In this document: piece after piece, positions 40,438 to 49,177 of the stretch
Numbering within the stretch: position 1 is the stretch's first letter
Layout: each line of letters begins with the position of its first letter
Source of the DNA: Streptomyces sp. NBS 14/10
GTDB lineage: Bacteria > Actinomycetota > Actinomycetes > Streptomycetales > Streptomycetaceae
Assembly (NCBI RefSeq): GCF_002224125.1
Contig: NZ_NCSM01000055.1
Span: 364-64,363, forward strand
Length of the DNA: 64,000 bases
Direction: 5' to 3'
Translations under genes and position numbers: made by a program
The notes under the pieces: generated by a model
The model's input: the letters and a program-made list of their open reading frames with translations, nothing else
What the model was told of the DNA's origin: nothing
Database searches by the model: none

Positions 40438-41217
40438 CTATGGCGCGCCCGTGTCGACGAGCCGCCCGAGGGAGCCGGCCGCGGCGGTCAGATCGGCGCG
40501 GATCGCCTCTTCCCGCGGCCTGAGGTCCGTCTGTCTGCCGAGGACCGCGAGCGCCGCGGAGATCCGGCCCTCGGCGTCCCTGACCGGCACCGCGTACTCG
40601 GTGATGCCGTGCTCGAACTCCTCGTGCGCGGCGACCATCCCGCCCGGCCGGTCGCGGTCGTTGGCCGCGGTCAGCTCCTCGGCGGAGTGTGCGGCGCCCG
40701 GCCCGCCGACGCCGATCAGTTCGTAGCCCTCGAGCAGCGCCGCGATCTCGTCGCCGGAGTGGTCGAGCAGCAGCGCGCGGCCCGCCCCGGTGCACCAGCA
40801 GGGGGTGACCAGACCGGCCCTGGCCGGCCATGGCTCGGCCGCCGACTCCGAACGCAGCAGCCGGACGAGGACGCCGTCGCGCACCGAGAGCCGGGCGCCG
40901 GCGCCGTGTGCGATGGCCAGGCGGCGCAGGACCGGCCGGGACGCGCCCGGCAGGCCGTGGTTCAGGGCCCGGGCCAGTTCGTGGAACCCGGTGGCGACGC
41001 GGAGGGTGGAGTCCTCACGGCGCTCCAGAAAGCCCCGGTCGCACAGCTCCTGGGTCATCCGGGAGGCCTTGCTGGGGTCGATGCCGATCTCCTGGGCGAG
41101 CCGGGCGACATTGAACCCGGTGCGCCCGGAGGTCTCCCGCTCCAGCACCGCGTTGATGATCTGGAGGCCGGTGCGCAGCGAGGACGCCGCCTGGGCCTTC
41201 GGCGGGTTCGCTGTCAC
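40438..41217 (-). CDS. IclR-family transcriptional regulator
   Basis: 259 residues: a winged helix (SLRTGLQIINAVLERETSGR, RLAQEIGIDPSKASRMTQEL, CDRGFLERREDSTLRVATGF) and the IclR effector domain (GLPGASRPVLRRLAIAHGAG...RALLLDHSGDEIAALLEGYE, EFEHGITEYAVPVRDAEG). It is divergent from the homoserine dehydrogenase-like gene and probably controls it and the following aldehyde dehydrogenase. IclR members sense aromatic or organic acids, but the ligand here is unknown. Confidence 0.9.
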   Translation of the reverse strand: MTANPPKAQAASSLRTGLQIINAVLERETSGRTGFNVARLAQEIGIDPSKASRMTQELCDRGFLERREDSTLRVATGFHELARALNHGLPGASRPVLRRLAIAHGAGARLSVRDGVLVRLLRSESAAEPWPARAGLVTPCWCTGAGRALLLDHSGDEIAALLEGYELIGVGGPGAAHSAEELTAANDRDRPGGMVAAHEEFEHGITEYAVPVRDAEGRISAALAVLGRQTDLRPREEAIRADLTAAAGSLGRLVDTGAP

Positions 41218-41273
41218 GGCCTCACTTTAGCAACGCGATCCGCGGCGGCCGCAGGACAACCGCTCACGGGACG

Positions 41274-41369
41274 GTGCACATCGGCAGCGCCGCCGAGCGC
41301 TTCGGCATGGCCGCGCTGACAGGCGCGGAGGTGACGCTGGGCGAGGTCACAATGCGAAGGAGACGCTGA
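41274..41369 (+). other. Short open frame with TGATG coupling, possible gene remnant
   Basis: From a GTG at 41274, 31 codons (VHIGSAAERFGMAALTGAEV then TLGEVTMRRRR) end in a TGA overlapping the next gene's ATG as TGATG. The open frame also runs upstream to the IclR start region. The coupling suggests a real upstream gene whose 5' part has been lost, or a short leader peptide for the homoserine dehydrogenase-like gene. GAAGGAGA overlaps its end and serves the next gene. I recognise no family. Confidence 0.35.
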
Positions 41370-42490
41370 TGACGCTGTTGAAGCAGATGACCCGGTACGA
41401 CCTCGCCCTGATCGGCTTCGGTGGCGTCAACCGGGCGCTCGCCGAACTGATCGCCGAGCGCGGCGACGAGCTGTCCGAGGAGCTGGGCTTCGCCCTGCGC
41501 GTGGTCGCGATCACCGACCTGCGGGCCGGTTCGCTGGTGCGGACCGACGGCATCGACCTCGCTCCGCTGCTCGCGGCGGCGCCGGGGGAGCTCGACTTCT
41601 CCGGGATGGCGGGCGGCAGCGCCGATCCGCGCAACGAGTGGGTGATCCGGGAGGTGCCCGCCGACATCGTCGCCGAGGCCACGTTCACCAATCCGGCCGA
41701 CGGCGAGCCCGCGCTGTCCCATGTGCGCTGGGCGCTGCGGGCGGGCAAGCACGTATGCACCACCAACAAGGGACCGGTCGCCCTGCACGGCCACGCGCTC
41801 AAGCGGCTCGCGGCCGAGCACGGCGTCAGCTTCGAGTTCGAGGGCACCGTGCTCAGCGGTACGCCCGTGCTGCGCACCGCGGACCGGCTGCTCGCGGGCG
41901 CCCGGGTCACCGGCGTCGAGGGCATCATGAACGGCACCTCGAACTACATCCTCGGCCGGCTCGAAGAGGGCGTGGACTTCACCGACGCCGTCAGGGAAGC
42001 CCAGGACGCGGGCTACGCCGAGGCCGACCCGACGGCGGACGTCGAGGGCTTCGACGTACAGCTGAAGGTCGCGATCCTGGCCCATGAGGTCCTGGGCGCC
42101 ACGCTGTCCTGCGACGAGGTCGCCCGGGAGGGGATCTCGCGGCTCACCCCGGCGGATATGCGCGACGCCGCGGCCCGGGGGCTGCGGTGGAAGCTGATCG
42201 GCTCGGTCACCCGCCGCGAGGACGGAAGCGTCGACGCGCGCGTGGCGCCGGTCGCGCTGCCCCTCGAACACCCGCTGGCCTCGGTCGGCGGCCCGGTGAA
42301 CGCCGTGGCCTTCCACACCGATCTGCTCGGCACCGTCACCGTCTCCGGCCCCGGCGCCGGGCGCACCGAGACGGCGTACGCGCTGCTGTCGGACATCATC
42401 GCCATCCACGAACGGCACCACGCCACCCCCGCCGCTGACCTTGCTACTGCCGCCGCCGGGCGCGTCCTCCAGGAGGCATTCCGTGACTGA
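41369..42490 (+). CDS. Homoserine dehydrogenase-like protein, short form without ACT domain
   Basis: 373 residues. The NAD(P)-binding start [20 protein letters not shown] is followed by [40 protein letters not shown] and the catalytic substrate motif [20 protein letters not shown] with [17 protein letters not shown], as in homoserine dehydrogenase. The C-terminal ACT regulatory domain of biosynthetic actinobacterial enzymes is absent. The next gene is an aldehyde dehydrogenase, and the neighbouring genes are catabolic in type. It may therefore oxidise homoserine to aspartate semialdehyde; this is inferred. Confidence 0.88.
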   Translation: MTLLKQMTRYDLALIGFGGVNRALAELIAERGDELSEELGFALRVVAITDLRAGSLVRTDGIDLAPLLAAAPGELDFSGMAGGSADPRNEWVIREVPADIVAEATFTNPADGEPALSHVRWALRAGKHVCTTNKGPVALHGHALKRLAAEHGVSFEFEGTVLSGTPVLRTADRLLAGARVTGVEGIMNGTSNYILGRLEEGVDFTDAVREAQDAGYAEADPTADVEGFDVQLKVAILAHEVLGATLSCDEVAREGISRLTPADMRDAAARGLRWKLIGSVTRREDGSVDARVAPVALPLEHPLASVGGPVNAVAFHTDLLGTVTVSGPGAGRTETAYALLSDIIAIHERHHATPAADLATAAAGRVLQEAFRD

Positions 42491-43904
42491 CACCACCCTC
42501 GCCGCCCTCCCGCGTGACAGCCAGGGCTTCGTCGCCGTGCACAACCCGTACACGGGCGAGGTCATCGGCTCGGTCTGCGCCACGACGGCGGAGTCGGTCG
42601 ACGAGATCATGGCCCGCGCCCGCCGCGGGCGCGCCACCGCCCGGGCCCTCTCGCGGGCCGCCCGCGCCGCGGTGCTGGACCGCGCGGCCCGGCTGGTCGA
42701 CGAACGCGCCGAGTCCTTCGCCCGGTTGATCGTGGCCGAGGCGGGCAAGACCATCGCCCAGGCCCGTAAGGAGGCCGCCCGAGCGGTCAACACCCTGGCC
42801 CTGTCGGCCGCCGAGGCCCGCCGTAACGCGGGCGAGGTGGTGCCCTTCGACGCGTACGAGGGATCCGAGGACCGCCAGGGCTGGTTCACCCGGGAGCCGC
42901 TGGGCATCATCGCGGCGATCACCCCGTACAACGACCCGCTCAACCTCGTCGCCCACAAGCTCGGCCCCGCCGTCGCGGGCGGCAACGCCGTCATCCTGAA
43001 ACCCTCCGACCTCACCCCGCTGTCCGCGCTGCGGCTGGTCGACACCCTCGTCGAGGCCGGGCTGCCGGACGAGGTGATCACCGTGGTCAACGGCGGTGCC
43101 GACGTCGGCGCCGCGATCGTCGCCGCCCCCGAGGTGCGCATGGTCTCGTTCACCGGCGGCTTCGCGACCGGGGAGGCCATCGCCCGCCAGGCCGGGCTGA
43201 AGAAGCTCGCCATGGACCTCGGCGGCAACGCGCCCGTCCTCGTCCTCGCCGACGCGGACCTCGACCTCGCCGTGGCGGCGTGTGTGTCCGGCGCGTTCTG
43301 GGCCGCGGGCCAGAACTGCATCGGCACCCAGCGCATCCTGATCGCCCAGGAGGTGTACGAGGAGTTCCGTACGGCCTTCGTCGCCAGGACGAGGGCGCTG
43401 CGCACCGGCGACCCCCGCGATGAGCACACGGACGTCGGCCCGATGATCACGCCCATGGCCGCCCGGGCCGCGAAGGCGAAGGCCGATGAGGCCATCGCGC
43501 GCGGCGCGGTGCTGCTGTGCGGCAATGACCTCGACGGCAGCCTCTACAGCCCCACGGTGCTCGAGGGCGTCCCGGCCGACAGCGCCCTGTGGCAGCAGGA
43601 GGCGTTCGCGCCGCTCGTCGCGCTGCAGCCGGTCGGCTCCTTCGAGGAGGCGGTGGCGCGCGCCAACGAGATCGACTTCAGCCTCCACGCGGGCGTCTTC
43701 ACGGCCGGCCTGGACCATGCGATGGCGGCGGCGCGGCGGCTGGAGGCGGGCGGGGTGATGGTCAATGACTCCTCCGACTACCGGTTCGACGCCATGCCGT
43801 TCGGCGGGTTCAAGTACGGCAGCATGGGCCGCGAGGGCGTGCGGTTCGCCTACGAGGACATGACGCAGCCGAAGGTCGTATGCGTCAACCTCGCGGGCGG
43901 CTGA
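42483..43904 (+). CDS. Aldehyde dehydrogenase family protein
   Basis: 473 residues with ALDH motifs: the N-terminal [20 protein letters not shown], the cofactor region [20 protein letters not shown] with [39 protein letters not shown], and the catalytic Cys in [14 protein letters not shown]. The usual catalytic-base motif ELGGK reads DLGGNAP, so the Glu is replaced by Asp ([14 protein letters not shown]). The start is a GTG at 42483 overlapping the previous stop, with AGGAGG upstream, so it is translationally coupled. It may oxidise aspartate semialdehyde to aspartate or another amino aldehyde; this is inferred from its neighbour. Confidence 0.9.
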   Translation: MTDTTLAALPRDSQGFVAVHNPYTGEVIGSVCATTAESVDEIMARARRGRATARALSRAARAAVLDRAARLVDERAESFARLIVAEAGKTIAQARKEAARAVNTLALSAAEARRNAGEVVPFDAYEGSEDRQGWFTREPLGIIAAITPYNDPLNLVAHKLGPAVAGGNAVILKPSDLTPLSALRLVDTLVEAGLPDEVITVVNGGADVGAAIVAAPEVRMVSFTGGFATGEAIARQAGLKKLAMDLGGNAPVLVLADADLDLAVAACVSGAFWAAGQNCIGTQRILIAQEVYEEFRTAFVARTRALRTGDPRDEHTDVGPMITPMAARAAKAKADEAIARGAVLLCGNDLDGSLYSPTVLEGVPADSALWQQEAFAPLVALQPVGSFEEAVARANEIDFSLHAGVFTAGLDHAMAAARRLEAGGVMVNDSSDYRFDAMPFGGFKYGSMGREGVRFAYEDMTQPKVVCVNLAGG

Positions 43905-44358
43905 CCACGCGCGCGAGCGTCAGCGCCGTGACCGTATCGCGTACACCGGGCATCTGGGCGATCTGCTCCCAGATGCCCTGTACGCGTTCCAGGGACCTGG
44001 CCTCGATCCGCACCATCAGGTCGAACTCCCCGCTGAGCACATCGCAGATGACGACCTCCGGGATGCGCTTGAGCGCCGCCAGCACCTCGCCGCCGCGCAG
44101 CCGGTCCTCGCGGTAGACCAGGACCAGCGCCGAGGCGATGTCCTCGTCCTCGTGGCCGCCGCGCACCAGCGTGTAGCCGCGGATGTGCCCCTGCCGCTCC
44201 AGCCGGTCGATCCGCTGCCGTACGGCGTTCCGCGACAGGAGCACCCGCTGCCCGAGTTCGGCGTGCGACAGGCGGGCGTTGCGGGTGAGTTCGGCGATGA
44301 TCTTCTCGTCGATCGCGTCCAGGGCCGGTCGGTCCATCGCGGTATCCGTTCTCCACAT
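43885..44358 (-). CDS. Lrp/AsnC-family transcriptional regulator
   Basis: 157 residues, normal for the family. The helix-turn-helix ([40 protein letters not shown]) is followed by the RAM effector domain ([40 protein letters not shown]). Lrp/AsnC proteins sense amino acids and usually regulate their metabolism, matching the adjacent homoserine dehydrogenase and aldehyde dehydrogenase genes, which it overlaps by 20 bp at its 3' end. The ATG at 44358 has GAAGAG upstream but lies in repeated sequence; a second ATG at 44337 ([10 protein letters not shown]) is equally plausible. Confidence 0.9.
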   Translation of the reverse strand: MWRTDTAMDRPALDAIDEKIIAELTRNARLSHAELGQRVLLSRNAVRQRIDRLERQGHIRGYTLVRGGHEDEDIASALVLVYREDRLRGGEVLAALKRIPEVVICDVLSGEFDLMVRIEARSLERVQGIWEQIAQMPGVRDTVTALTLARVVSRPRG

Positions 44359-44384
44359 GGCTCTTCACATGGCTCTTCACATGG
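44354..44384 (+). repeat. Two and a half tandem 12-bp repeats over an alternative start
   Basis: cacatggctctt at 44354-44365 and 44366-44377, then cacatgg at 44378-44384. Each unit offers an in-frame ATG plus GAAGAG on the minus strand, giving tandem start sites for the Lrp gene. Confidence 0.8.
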
Positions 44385-44440
44385 CGACACCCCGGCGGAC
44401 TCGGGTCCGCCGGGGCTCGGTGCGCCAGTCGTCAGAGCAA

Positions 44441-45250
44441 TCAGTCATTCATGTCGTTCGGGCACAGGGCGAAGACGCGGGCCGGGAACCCGGAGCCGCC
44501 CTGGGGCTTGGGCCAGGTGGCGACGATGAGCGCGCCCGCCTCCGGGACCTGGTCGAGGTTGGCCATCAGCTCTATCTGCCACCGGTCGCGGGTGAGGACA
44601 TACCGCTCCAGGCTGAAGTCCCCCGCCGAGGTGGCCGACCCCGGGTCGGTGTCGGTCTGCTCATGGCCGATCGCGGTGACCCCCGCCTCCTCGAACAGAT
44701 GGCGCAGGACCTCGGCGGACCAGCCGGGGGCGTGGCTGACCCCCGCCGCGTCCTTGTTGGCCATCGCGTCCCGGTCCGGCCAGCGCCGGCTCCAGCCCGT
44801 ACGCAGCGCCACGAACGATCCGGCGGGGACGGCGCCGTGGCGCGCCTCCCAGGCCGCCACGTCGTCCAGGGTCGGGGTCGCGTCCGGATCGGCCGCCACC
44901 CGCTCGCTGATGTCGAGCACCACCAGCGGCAGGACCATCTCCTCCACCGGGATGTGGTCCAGCGTGCGCGCCCCGGCGACGAAGTGCACGGGCGGGTCGA
45001 CGTGCGTGCCCCACTGGCCCACGATCGTGTACTGGTGGACGTTGAAGCCGTCCCCGCGGTCCATGTCGAAGACCATCTCGCGCCGCTCGTCCGGGAACGC
45101 CGGGAAGTGCGGCTGCCCGGGGTGGAAGGCGTGGGTGAGGTCCGTGTACGTCGCCTTCGCGGTCAGCTCACGGTAGGCCGACCACAGGCCGGGGGCGGCG
45201 GGAGAGGGGGTGCCGGGGGTGGTGGTGCGCTGCGGGCTGCTGTCGCTCAT
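44441..45250 (-). CDS. Cyclase family protein (kynurenine formamidase-like hydrolase)
   Basis: 269 residues. The metal-binding motif of the cyclase family, HxGTHxDxPxHF, appears as VGQWGTHVDPPVHFVAG, with the first His replaced by Gln. DLTHAFHPGQPHFPAF, IPVEEMVLPLVVLDISERVA and TAIGHEQTDTDPG fit the fold. Such enzymes include KynB-type formamidases and putative polyketide cyclases. Because the leading His is a Gln, activity may differ. It lies in the amino-acid-related cluster and may act on an N-formyl or cyclic amide; this is an inference. Confidence 0.87.
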   Translation of the reverse strand: MSDSSPQRTTTPGTPSPAAPGLWSAYRELTAKATYTDLTHAFHPGQPHFPAFPDERREMVFDMDRGDGFNVHQYTIVGQWGTHVDPPVHFVAGARTLDHIPVEEMVLPLVVLDISERVAADPDATPTLDDVAAWEARHGAVPAGSFVALRTGWSRRWPDRDAMANKDAAGVSHAPGWSAEVLRHLFEEAGVTAIGHEQTDTDPGSATSAGDFSLERYVLTRDRWQIELMANLDQVPEAGALIVATWPKPQGGSGFPARVFALCPNDMND

Positions 45251-45294
45251 GTGCTGGTTCTCTTTCGCGTCAGTGGTTCTATGTCAGTAGCTGT

Positions 45295-46008
45295 TCAACG
45301 GCCATGGTCGCGGGCCGCGACCAGCAGGTCCGTCAGTTCCGCGGGCCCCGCGACGGCCGCGACCGCGCCCGCCGACTCCGACCGGTCCCCGTAACCCCAC
45401 AGCACATGGACGGCCGGGATCCCCTCGGCGGCGGCGCTGGTGATGTCGTACGACCGGTCGCCGACCATGAGCGGCGCCGATACGTCGACGCCGCGCCGGG
45501 CCAGTCGCACCAGGCACTCCCGGATCACCTGGCGCTTGGTGGTGCGGCCCGTACGGTCGTCGATGCCGCACACCGCCTCGAACCACGGGTCCAGGCCGTA
45601 GTGGGCGACGACCCGCCGCGCCTGGTCCTCGACCTTGGAGGTTGCCACGCCCATCGGCAGGCCCGCGGCGGCCAGCGCCTTCAGCGCGTCCGCGACCCCG
45701 TCGTACAGCGCGCTGTCGAGGGCGCCGTGCGCGGCGTAGTGCGCCCGGTACGCCGCGAGGGCCCGTAGCGCGGTGGGCTCGTCGAGGCCGAGCCGGCGGC
45801 GGAAGGACTCGTACATCGGCGGGCCGACGAACGTCCGCAGGGTGTCGGGGTCCGGCGCCGGGGTGCCGACCTCGCGCAGCGCGGCGCGGATGCTGGCGAG
45901 GACCCCGGGGGCGGAGTCGACGAGGGTGCCGTCCAGATCGAGCAGCAGACAGGTGGGCATCGTCGGCGTGGGCATCGGCATGGGCTTCGGCATGGGCTTC
46001 GGCGTCAT
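45295..46008 (-). CDS. HAD-superfamily hydrolase (phosphoglycolate phosphatase-like)
   Basis: 237 residues. HAD motifs: motif I CLLLDLDGTLVDSAPGVLAS, cap domain (VGPPMYESFRRRLGLDEPTA), motif II VATSKVEDQARRV, motif III and IV GRTTKRQVIRECL with LMVGDRSYDITSAAAEGIPA. The start MTPKPMPKPMPMPTPTMPTC contains a short Met-Pro repeat, and an in-frame ATG at 45960 (MPTCLLLDLD) is a shorter alternative. It overlaps the permease stop by 4 bp (ATGA), so they are one transcript. Confidence 0.87.
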   Translation of the reverse strand: MTPKPMPKPMPMPTPTMPTCLLLDLDGTLVDSAPGVLASIRAALREVGTPAPDPDTLRTFVGPPMYESFRRRLGLDEPTALRALAAYRAHYAAHGALDSALYDGVADALKALAAAGLPMGVATSKVEDQARRVVAHYGLDPWFEAVCGIDDRTGRTTKRQVIRECLVRLARRGVDVSAPLMVGDRSYDITSAAAEGIPAVHVLWGYGDRSESAGAVAAVAGPAELTDLLVAARDHGR

Positions 46009-47450
46009 GAGGCCGTCCCGCTGCGCCTGCGGCTGTAGCGCAGGTAGTAGTAGAGGTAGCAGGCGGCGACGAAGGGGATGCCGAAGTACAGGGCCGCGAC
46101 CTGGGTGGGGTCGAGGGCGACGCCGACCAGGGCGGCCAGGCAGAGTACGAACGCCAGGACGGGCACGGCCGGATAGAACGGGGTGCGGTAGGGCAGCGTC
46201 CGCACATCCCCGCCGTCGCGCAGAAAGGCCCGGCGGTGGAAGAACTGCGAGGCCGCGATCGACATCCACACCGCCACCGCCGCGAACCCGGCGATCGACA
46301 CCAGGACGAGATAGACGGTCTGGGCCGCGACCACGCTGCTCAGCAGTGACGCGATACCGCCCAGCATGCTCACCACGAGCGCGGTCATCGGGATCTGGCG
46401 GGAGTTCAGCCGCCGCAGCGCCTGCGGGGCCTGGCCCTCCTCGGCGAGCGAGAACAGCATCCGCGCGCAGGAGTAGAGGCCGCTGTTGCCGGCGGACAGC
46501 AGCGCCGTGATGATCACGAAGTTCATGACATCGGCCGCGTAGGGGATCCCGATGGTCGTGAAGACGGTCACGAAGGGGCTCTCGTCCAGGCCGACCTTGT
46601 CGTACGGGATCATCGCGGCGATCACGGTGATCGCCCCGGCGAAGAAGACCAGCAGCCGGACCACCGTCACCCGCAGCGCCTTGGGGACCGCCTTGGACGG
46701 TTCGTCCGTCTCGCCCGCGGCGACGCCGATCAGCTCGGAACCGGAGAAGGCGTAGAACGCGGCGAGGACGGTGACCATGACGCCGGACAGCCCGTGGGGG
46801 AACAGACCGTCGGGTGTGTTGAAGTTCTCGAACAGATGCGGGAACGCCTGGCCGTGGTCGGCCAGCGGGTGGAAGCCGCCGAGGGCCGCGCCGCCGAGGA
46901 CGATGAGGGCGACGACCGCGGCGACCTTGATGAGGGAGAACCAGTACTCCGTCTCGCCGAAGACGCGCGCGGAGATCGCGTTGACGGAGAACACCACGGC
47001 GGCGCAGACAACGCACCACACCCAGACGCTGACGGAGGGGAACCAGCGCTGCATCAGCAGCCCGCAGGCGGTGAACTCCGAGCCCAGGGCGACCGCCCAG
47101 GTCAGCCAGTACAGCCAGGCGGTGGTGAAGCCGGTGGCCGGGTTGATCGAGCGCGAGGCGTAGATATGGAAGGCGCCCGAGACCGGGTAGGCGCAGGCGA
47201 GTTCGCCCAGGCAGGTCATGACGAGATAGACGACGAACGCGCCGACCAGATAGGAGAGGACGGCGCCGAGCGGACCGGCCTGGGAGATGGTGTAGCCGGA
47301 GCTGAGGAACAGCCCGGAGCCGATGACCCCGCCCATCGCGATCATCACGAGGTGGCGGCTGGTCATGGAACGGCGCAGCGTTCCCTGGGGCGGGTGGTCG
47401 GTCGCTCTTTCCGGAGCCGACGTGCTCTCGGTCGGCAGTGATGTGGTCAT
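46005..47450 (-). CDS. Amino acid permease (APC superfamily)
   Basis: 481 residues with about 12 membrane segments. The family start is clear: LRRSMTSRHLVMIAMGGVIG SGLFLSSGYTISQAGPLGAV. Further helices include VLSYLVGAFVVYLVMTCLGE, WVWCVVCAAVVFSVNAISAR, ALIVLGGAALGGFHPLADHG, and the conserved loop FYAFSGSELIGVAAGETDEP (AAT family amino acid binding site). This looks like the AAT/gamma-aminobutyrate-type subfamily of amino acid importers. Its neighbours suggest uptake of an amino acid feeding the adjacent catabolic genes. It overlaps the HAD gene downstream. Confidence 0.93.
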   Translation of the reverse strand: MTTSLPTESTSAPERATDHPPQGTLRRSMTSRHLVMIAMGGVIGSGLFLSSGYTISQAGPLGAVLSYLVGAFVVYLVMTCLGELACAYPVSGAFHIYASRSINPATGFTTAWLYWLTWAVALGSEFTACGLLMQRWFPSVSVWVWCVVCAAVVFSVNAISARVFGETEYWFSLIKVAAVVALIVLGGAALGGFHPLADHGQAFPHLFENFNTPDGLFPHGLSGVMVTVLAAFYAFSGSELIGVAAGETDEPSKAVPKALRVTVVRLLVFFAGAITVIAAMIPYDKVGLDESPFVTVFTTIGIPYAADVMNFVIITALLSAGNSGLYSCARMLFSLAEEGQAPQALRRLNSRQIPMTALVVSMLGGIASLLSSVVAAQTVYLVLVSIAGFAAVAVWMSIAASQFFHRRAFLRDGGDVRTLPYRTPFYPAVPVLAFVLCLAALVGVALDPTQVAALYFGIPFVAACYLYYYLRYSRRRSGTAS

Positions 47451-47585
47451 GACATGACTTCCTCAGGGTGGCGGTGGCGGGGACGACACGGCGTGGCGGA
47501 GGGTGATGCCACCTCTTGGGCGGCCGCGGCGCATGCGGGGTCAGCGCGCCGCGGTCCACCGGGGAGCGCGGAGGACTGCGCGGGA

Positions 47586-47671
47586 TTCACGGGCGCAGGA
47601 TTTACGGGCGCAGGGCTTACGCGCGGAGGGCTTACGCGTGCAGGACTTACGCGCAGGGCTTACGCGCGGGA
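47586..47671 (+). repeat. Six tandem 13-15 bp repeats at the end of a CutA/NIF3-like gene
   Basis: Units such as cttacgcgcggaggg start at 47586, 47601, 47616, 47631, 47646 and 47659; the last overlaps the stop codon of the gene at 47660. This is the largest such array in the window. Confidence 0.85.
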
Positions 47672-48130
47672 GACGAGCTCCAGGGGTGCGGAGAGCTCGA
47701 CGACCGGGACCTCCCAGGGGTGGGCGGCCACGATGCGCGTCAGCACACGGGACACCTCGTCGTCCGCGGCGGAGGCGTCGACATAGGTGGTGAAGGTGAG
47801 GGTGGGGGACAGCGAGCGGGCGCCGACCGCGCCGAGGGTGGGGGTGGACCCGGGCGCCGCGGTGAACCCCTCGGCGCCGATGCCGACCTCGAAGACGTCG
47901 GTGTAGAGGCCGAAGTCCCCGACCTCCGGCGAGGCCTCCAGGGCGCGGAAGAGCTCGGCCAGGGATTCGTCCTGGTGCAGCACCTCGACATCGCCCGCGG
48001 CCAGGGCGGCCAGGGTCTGCCGCGAGACGGGCCAGTACACCTTGATCGCTCGCACCGACCGGCGTCGGATCGCCGGTTCGGTACGGCACGGCCCCCGCTC
48101 TTGGGCCGCGGACGTCATCGTCGCCGTCAT
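47660..48130 (-). CDS. Small conserved protein with CutA/NIF3-like C-terminus
   Basis: 156 residues. The C-terminal VLTRIVAAHPWEVPVVELSAPL (xxHP(W/Y)E.P) pattern resembles NIF3/YqfO and CutA segments (AHPYEEP), so a small alpha/beta protein of that superfamily is likely; metal binding by the His is possible. The middle part (FGLYTDVFEVGIGAEGFTAA) is alpha/beta. Function unknown. It is upstream of the permease operon, and its 3' end carries a 6-copy tandem repeat. The ATG at 48130 has AAGGGA upstream. Confidence 0.7.
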   Translation of the reverse strand: MTATMTSAAQERGPCRTEPAIRRRSVRAIKVYWPVSRQTLAALAAGDVEVLHQDESLAELFRALEASPEVGDFGLYTDVFEVGIGAEGFTAAPGSTPTLGAVGARSLSPTLTFTTYVDASAADDEVSRVLTRIVAAHPWEVPVVELSAPLELVSRA

Positions 48131-48216
48131 GGCTGTCGCTGTCCCTTCTCGTATATCCCCGGCCTCGGATGTCCCCGGGCGACCGGGGCGAAAGCCGATG
48201 CGCGAGATGCTATGCG

Positions 48217-48241
48217 TGCATCTACCGCATGACAAGATGCA
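48217..48241. promoter_or_regulatory. Candidate IclR-type operator upstream of a regulator gene
   Basis: Perfect 7-bp arms tgcatct (48217-48223) and agatgca (48235-48241) around an 11-nt centre lie in the divergent region between the CutA/NIF3-like gene and the IclR gene. A second, shorter inverted pair, gatgc and gcatc, overlaps at 48206-48222. The area is AT-richer than its surroundings, as a promoter would be. Confidence 0.5.
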
Positions 48242-48359
48242 AATAACGCACAACTTTCAGCGGTCGGTATCGCGAAAGGGCGGCAGTAGGGTGTCCGCGA
48301 CAGCTGATCGCGCCGTGTGGACGGCGCGCGGCACGGCGGGGCGACGTGGCTGAGGGGTC

Positions 48360-49115
48360 ATGGAATCGAGCGTGGGCAAGGGTCTGGACGTGCTGATGGC
48401 GCTCGCCCACAGGACGGCCGAGGGGCATCGCCGCACCTCGGCCACCGACCTGGCCCGCGACCTGGCCCGCGACCGCAGCCAGCTGTCCCGCGGCCTGGCC
48501 GCCATGCGCGAAGAGGACTTCGTCGCACGTAACAGATCGCCCCAGGCGCTCACCCTGCACTGGCGGCTCTACGCCGACACCCAGGAGCTCACCGCCCACC
48601 GCCTGCGTACGGACGGGCAGACCGCGCTGGAGGGCATGGTCGGCGAGACCGGCGAGAGCTGCTATCTGGGCGTCCTGGCCGGCGACGCGACCGTGACGAT
48701 CGCCGAACGCGTCCCGCCGGGCAGCAAACAGGTCGGCTCGTGGATCGGCCGCCCCTACCCCGCGTACTGCAGCGACTGCGGGCAGGCGCTGCTCAGCGAC
48801 GCCGACGACGAGGAAGTCGCCGCCGTCTTCGCCCGCACCGACTTCGTACGCCACGGCCCGAACACCCCCACCGGGCTCGACGACTTCCTCCGCCGGCTCG
48901 CCGCCACCCGCGAGCGGGGCTACTCGATCGTCGACGAGGAGGCCGAACCCGGTCTGTACTCGGTCGCCGCCCCGGTCCGCGACTTCCGCGGCGAAGTGGT
49001 GGCCGCGCTCCAGGTCGTCGGCCCGCGCGTCCGCCTCGCCCCGCGCACCGAAGAGCTGGCCGCCACCGCGCTGCGCTGGGCCGACCACCTGGAAGCCGCC
49101 CTGCGGGGTACGTGA
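48360..49115 (+). CDS. IclR-family transcriptional regulator
   Basis: 251 residues: a winged helix near SATDLARDLARDRSQLSRGL with AAMREEDFVARNRSPQALTL, then the IclR effector domain (ESCYLGVLAGDATVTIAERV, SWIGRPYPAYCSDCGQALLS, TRERGYSIVDEEAEPGLYSV and VAAPVRDFRGEVVAALQVVG). The Cys pair in CSDCGQ is notable. It is divergent from the CutA/NIF3-like and permease genes and probably regulates them. The region between carries a perfect 7-bp-arm palindrome. Confidence 0.9.
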   Translation: MESSVGKGLDVLMALAHRTAEGHRRTSATDLARDLARDRSQLSRGLAAMREEDFVARNRSPQALTLHWRLYADTQELTAHRLRTDGQTALEGMVGETGESCYLGVLAGDATVTIAERVPPGSKQVGSWIGRPYPAYCSDCGQALLSDADDEEVAAVFARTDFVRHGPNTPTGLDDFLRRLAATRERGYSIVDEEAEPGLYSVAAPVRDFRGEVVAALQVVGPRVRLAPRTEELAATALRWADHLEAALRGT

Positions 49116-49177
49116 CCCTCGGCCGACCCCACGCTCGGGCCCCCAACTCCCGGCCCGTAAACCGGGATGACGGCCAC

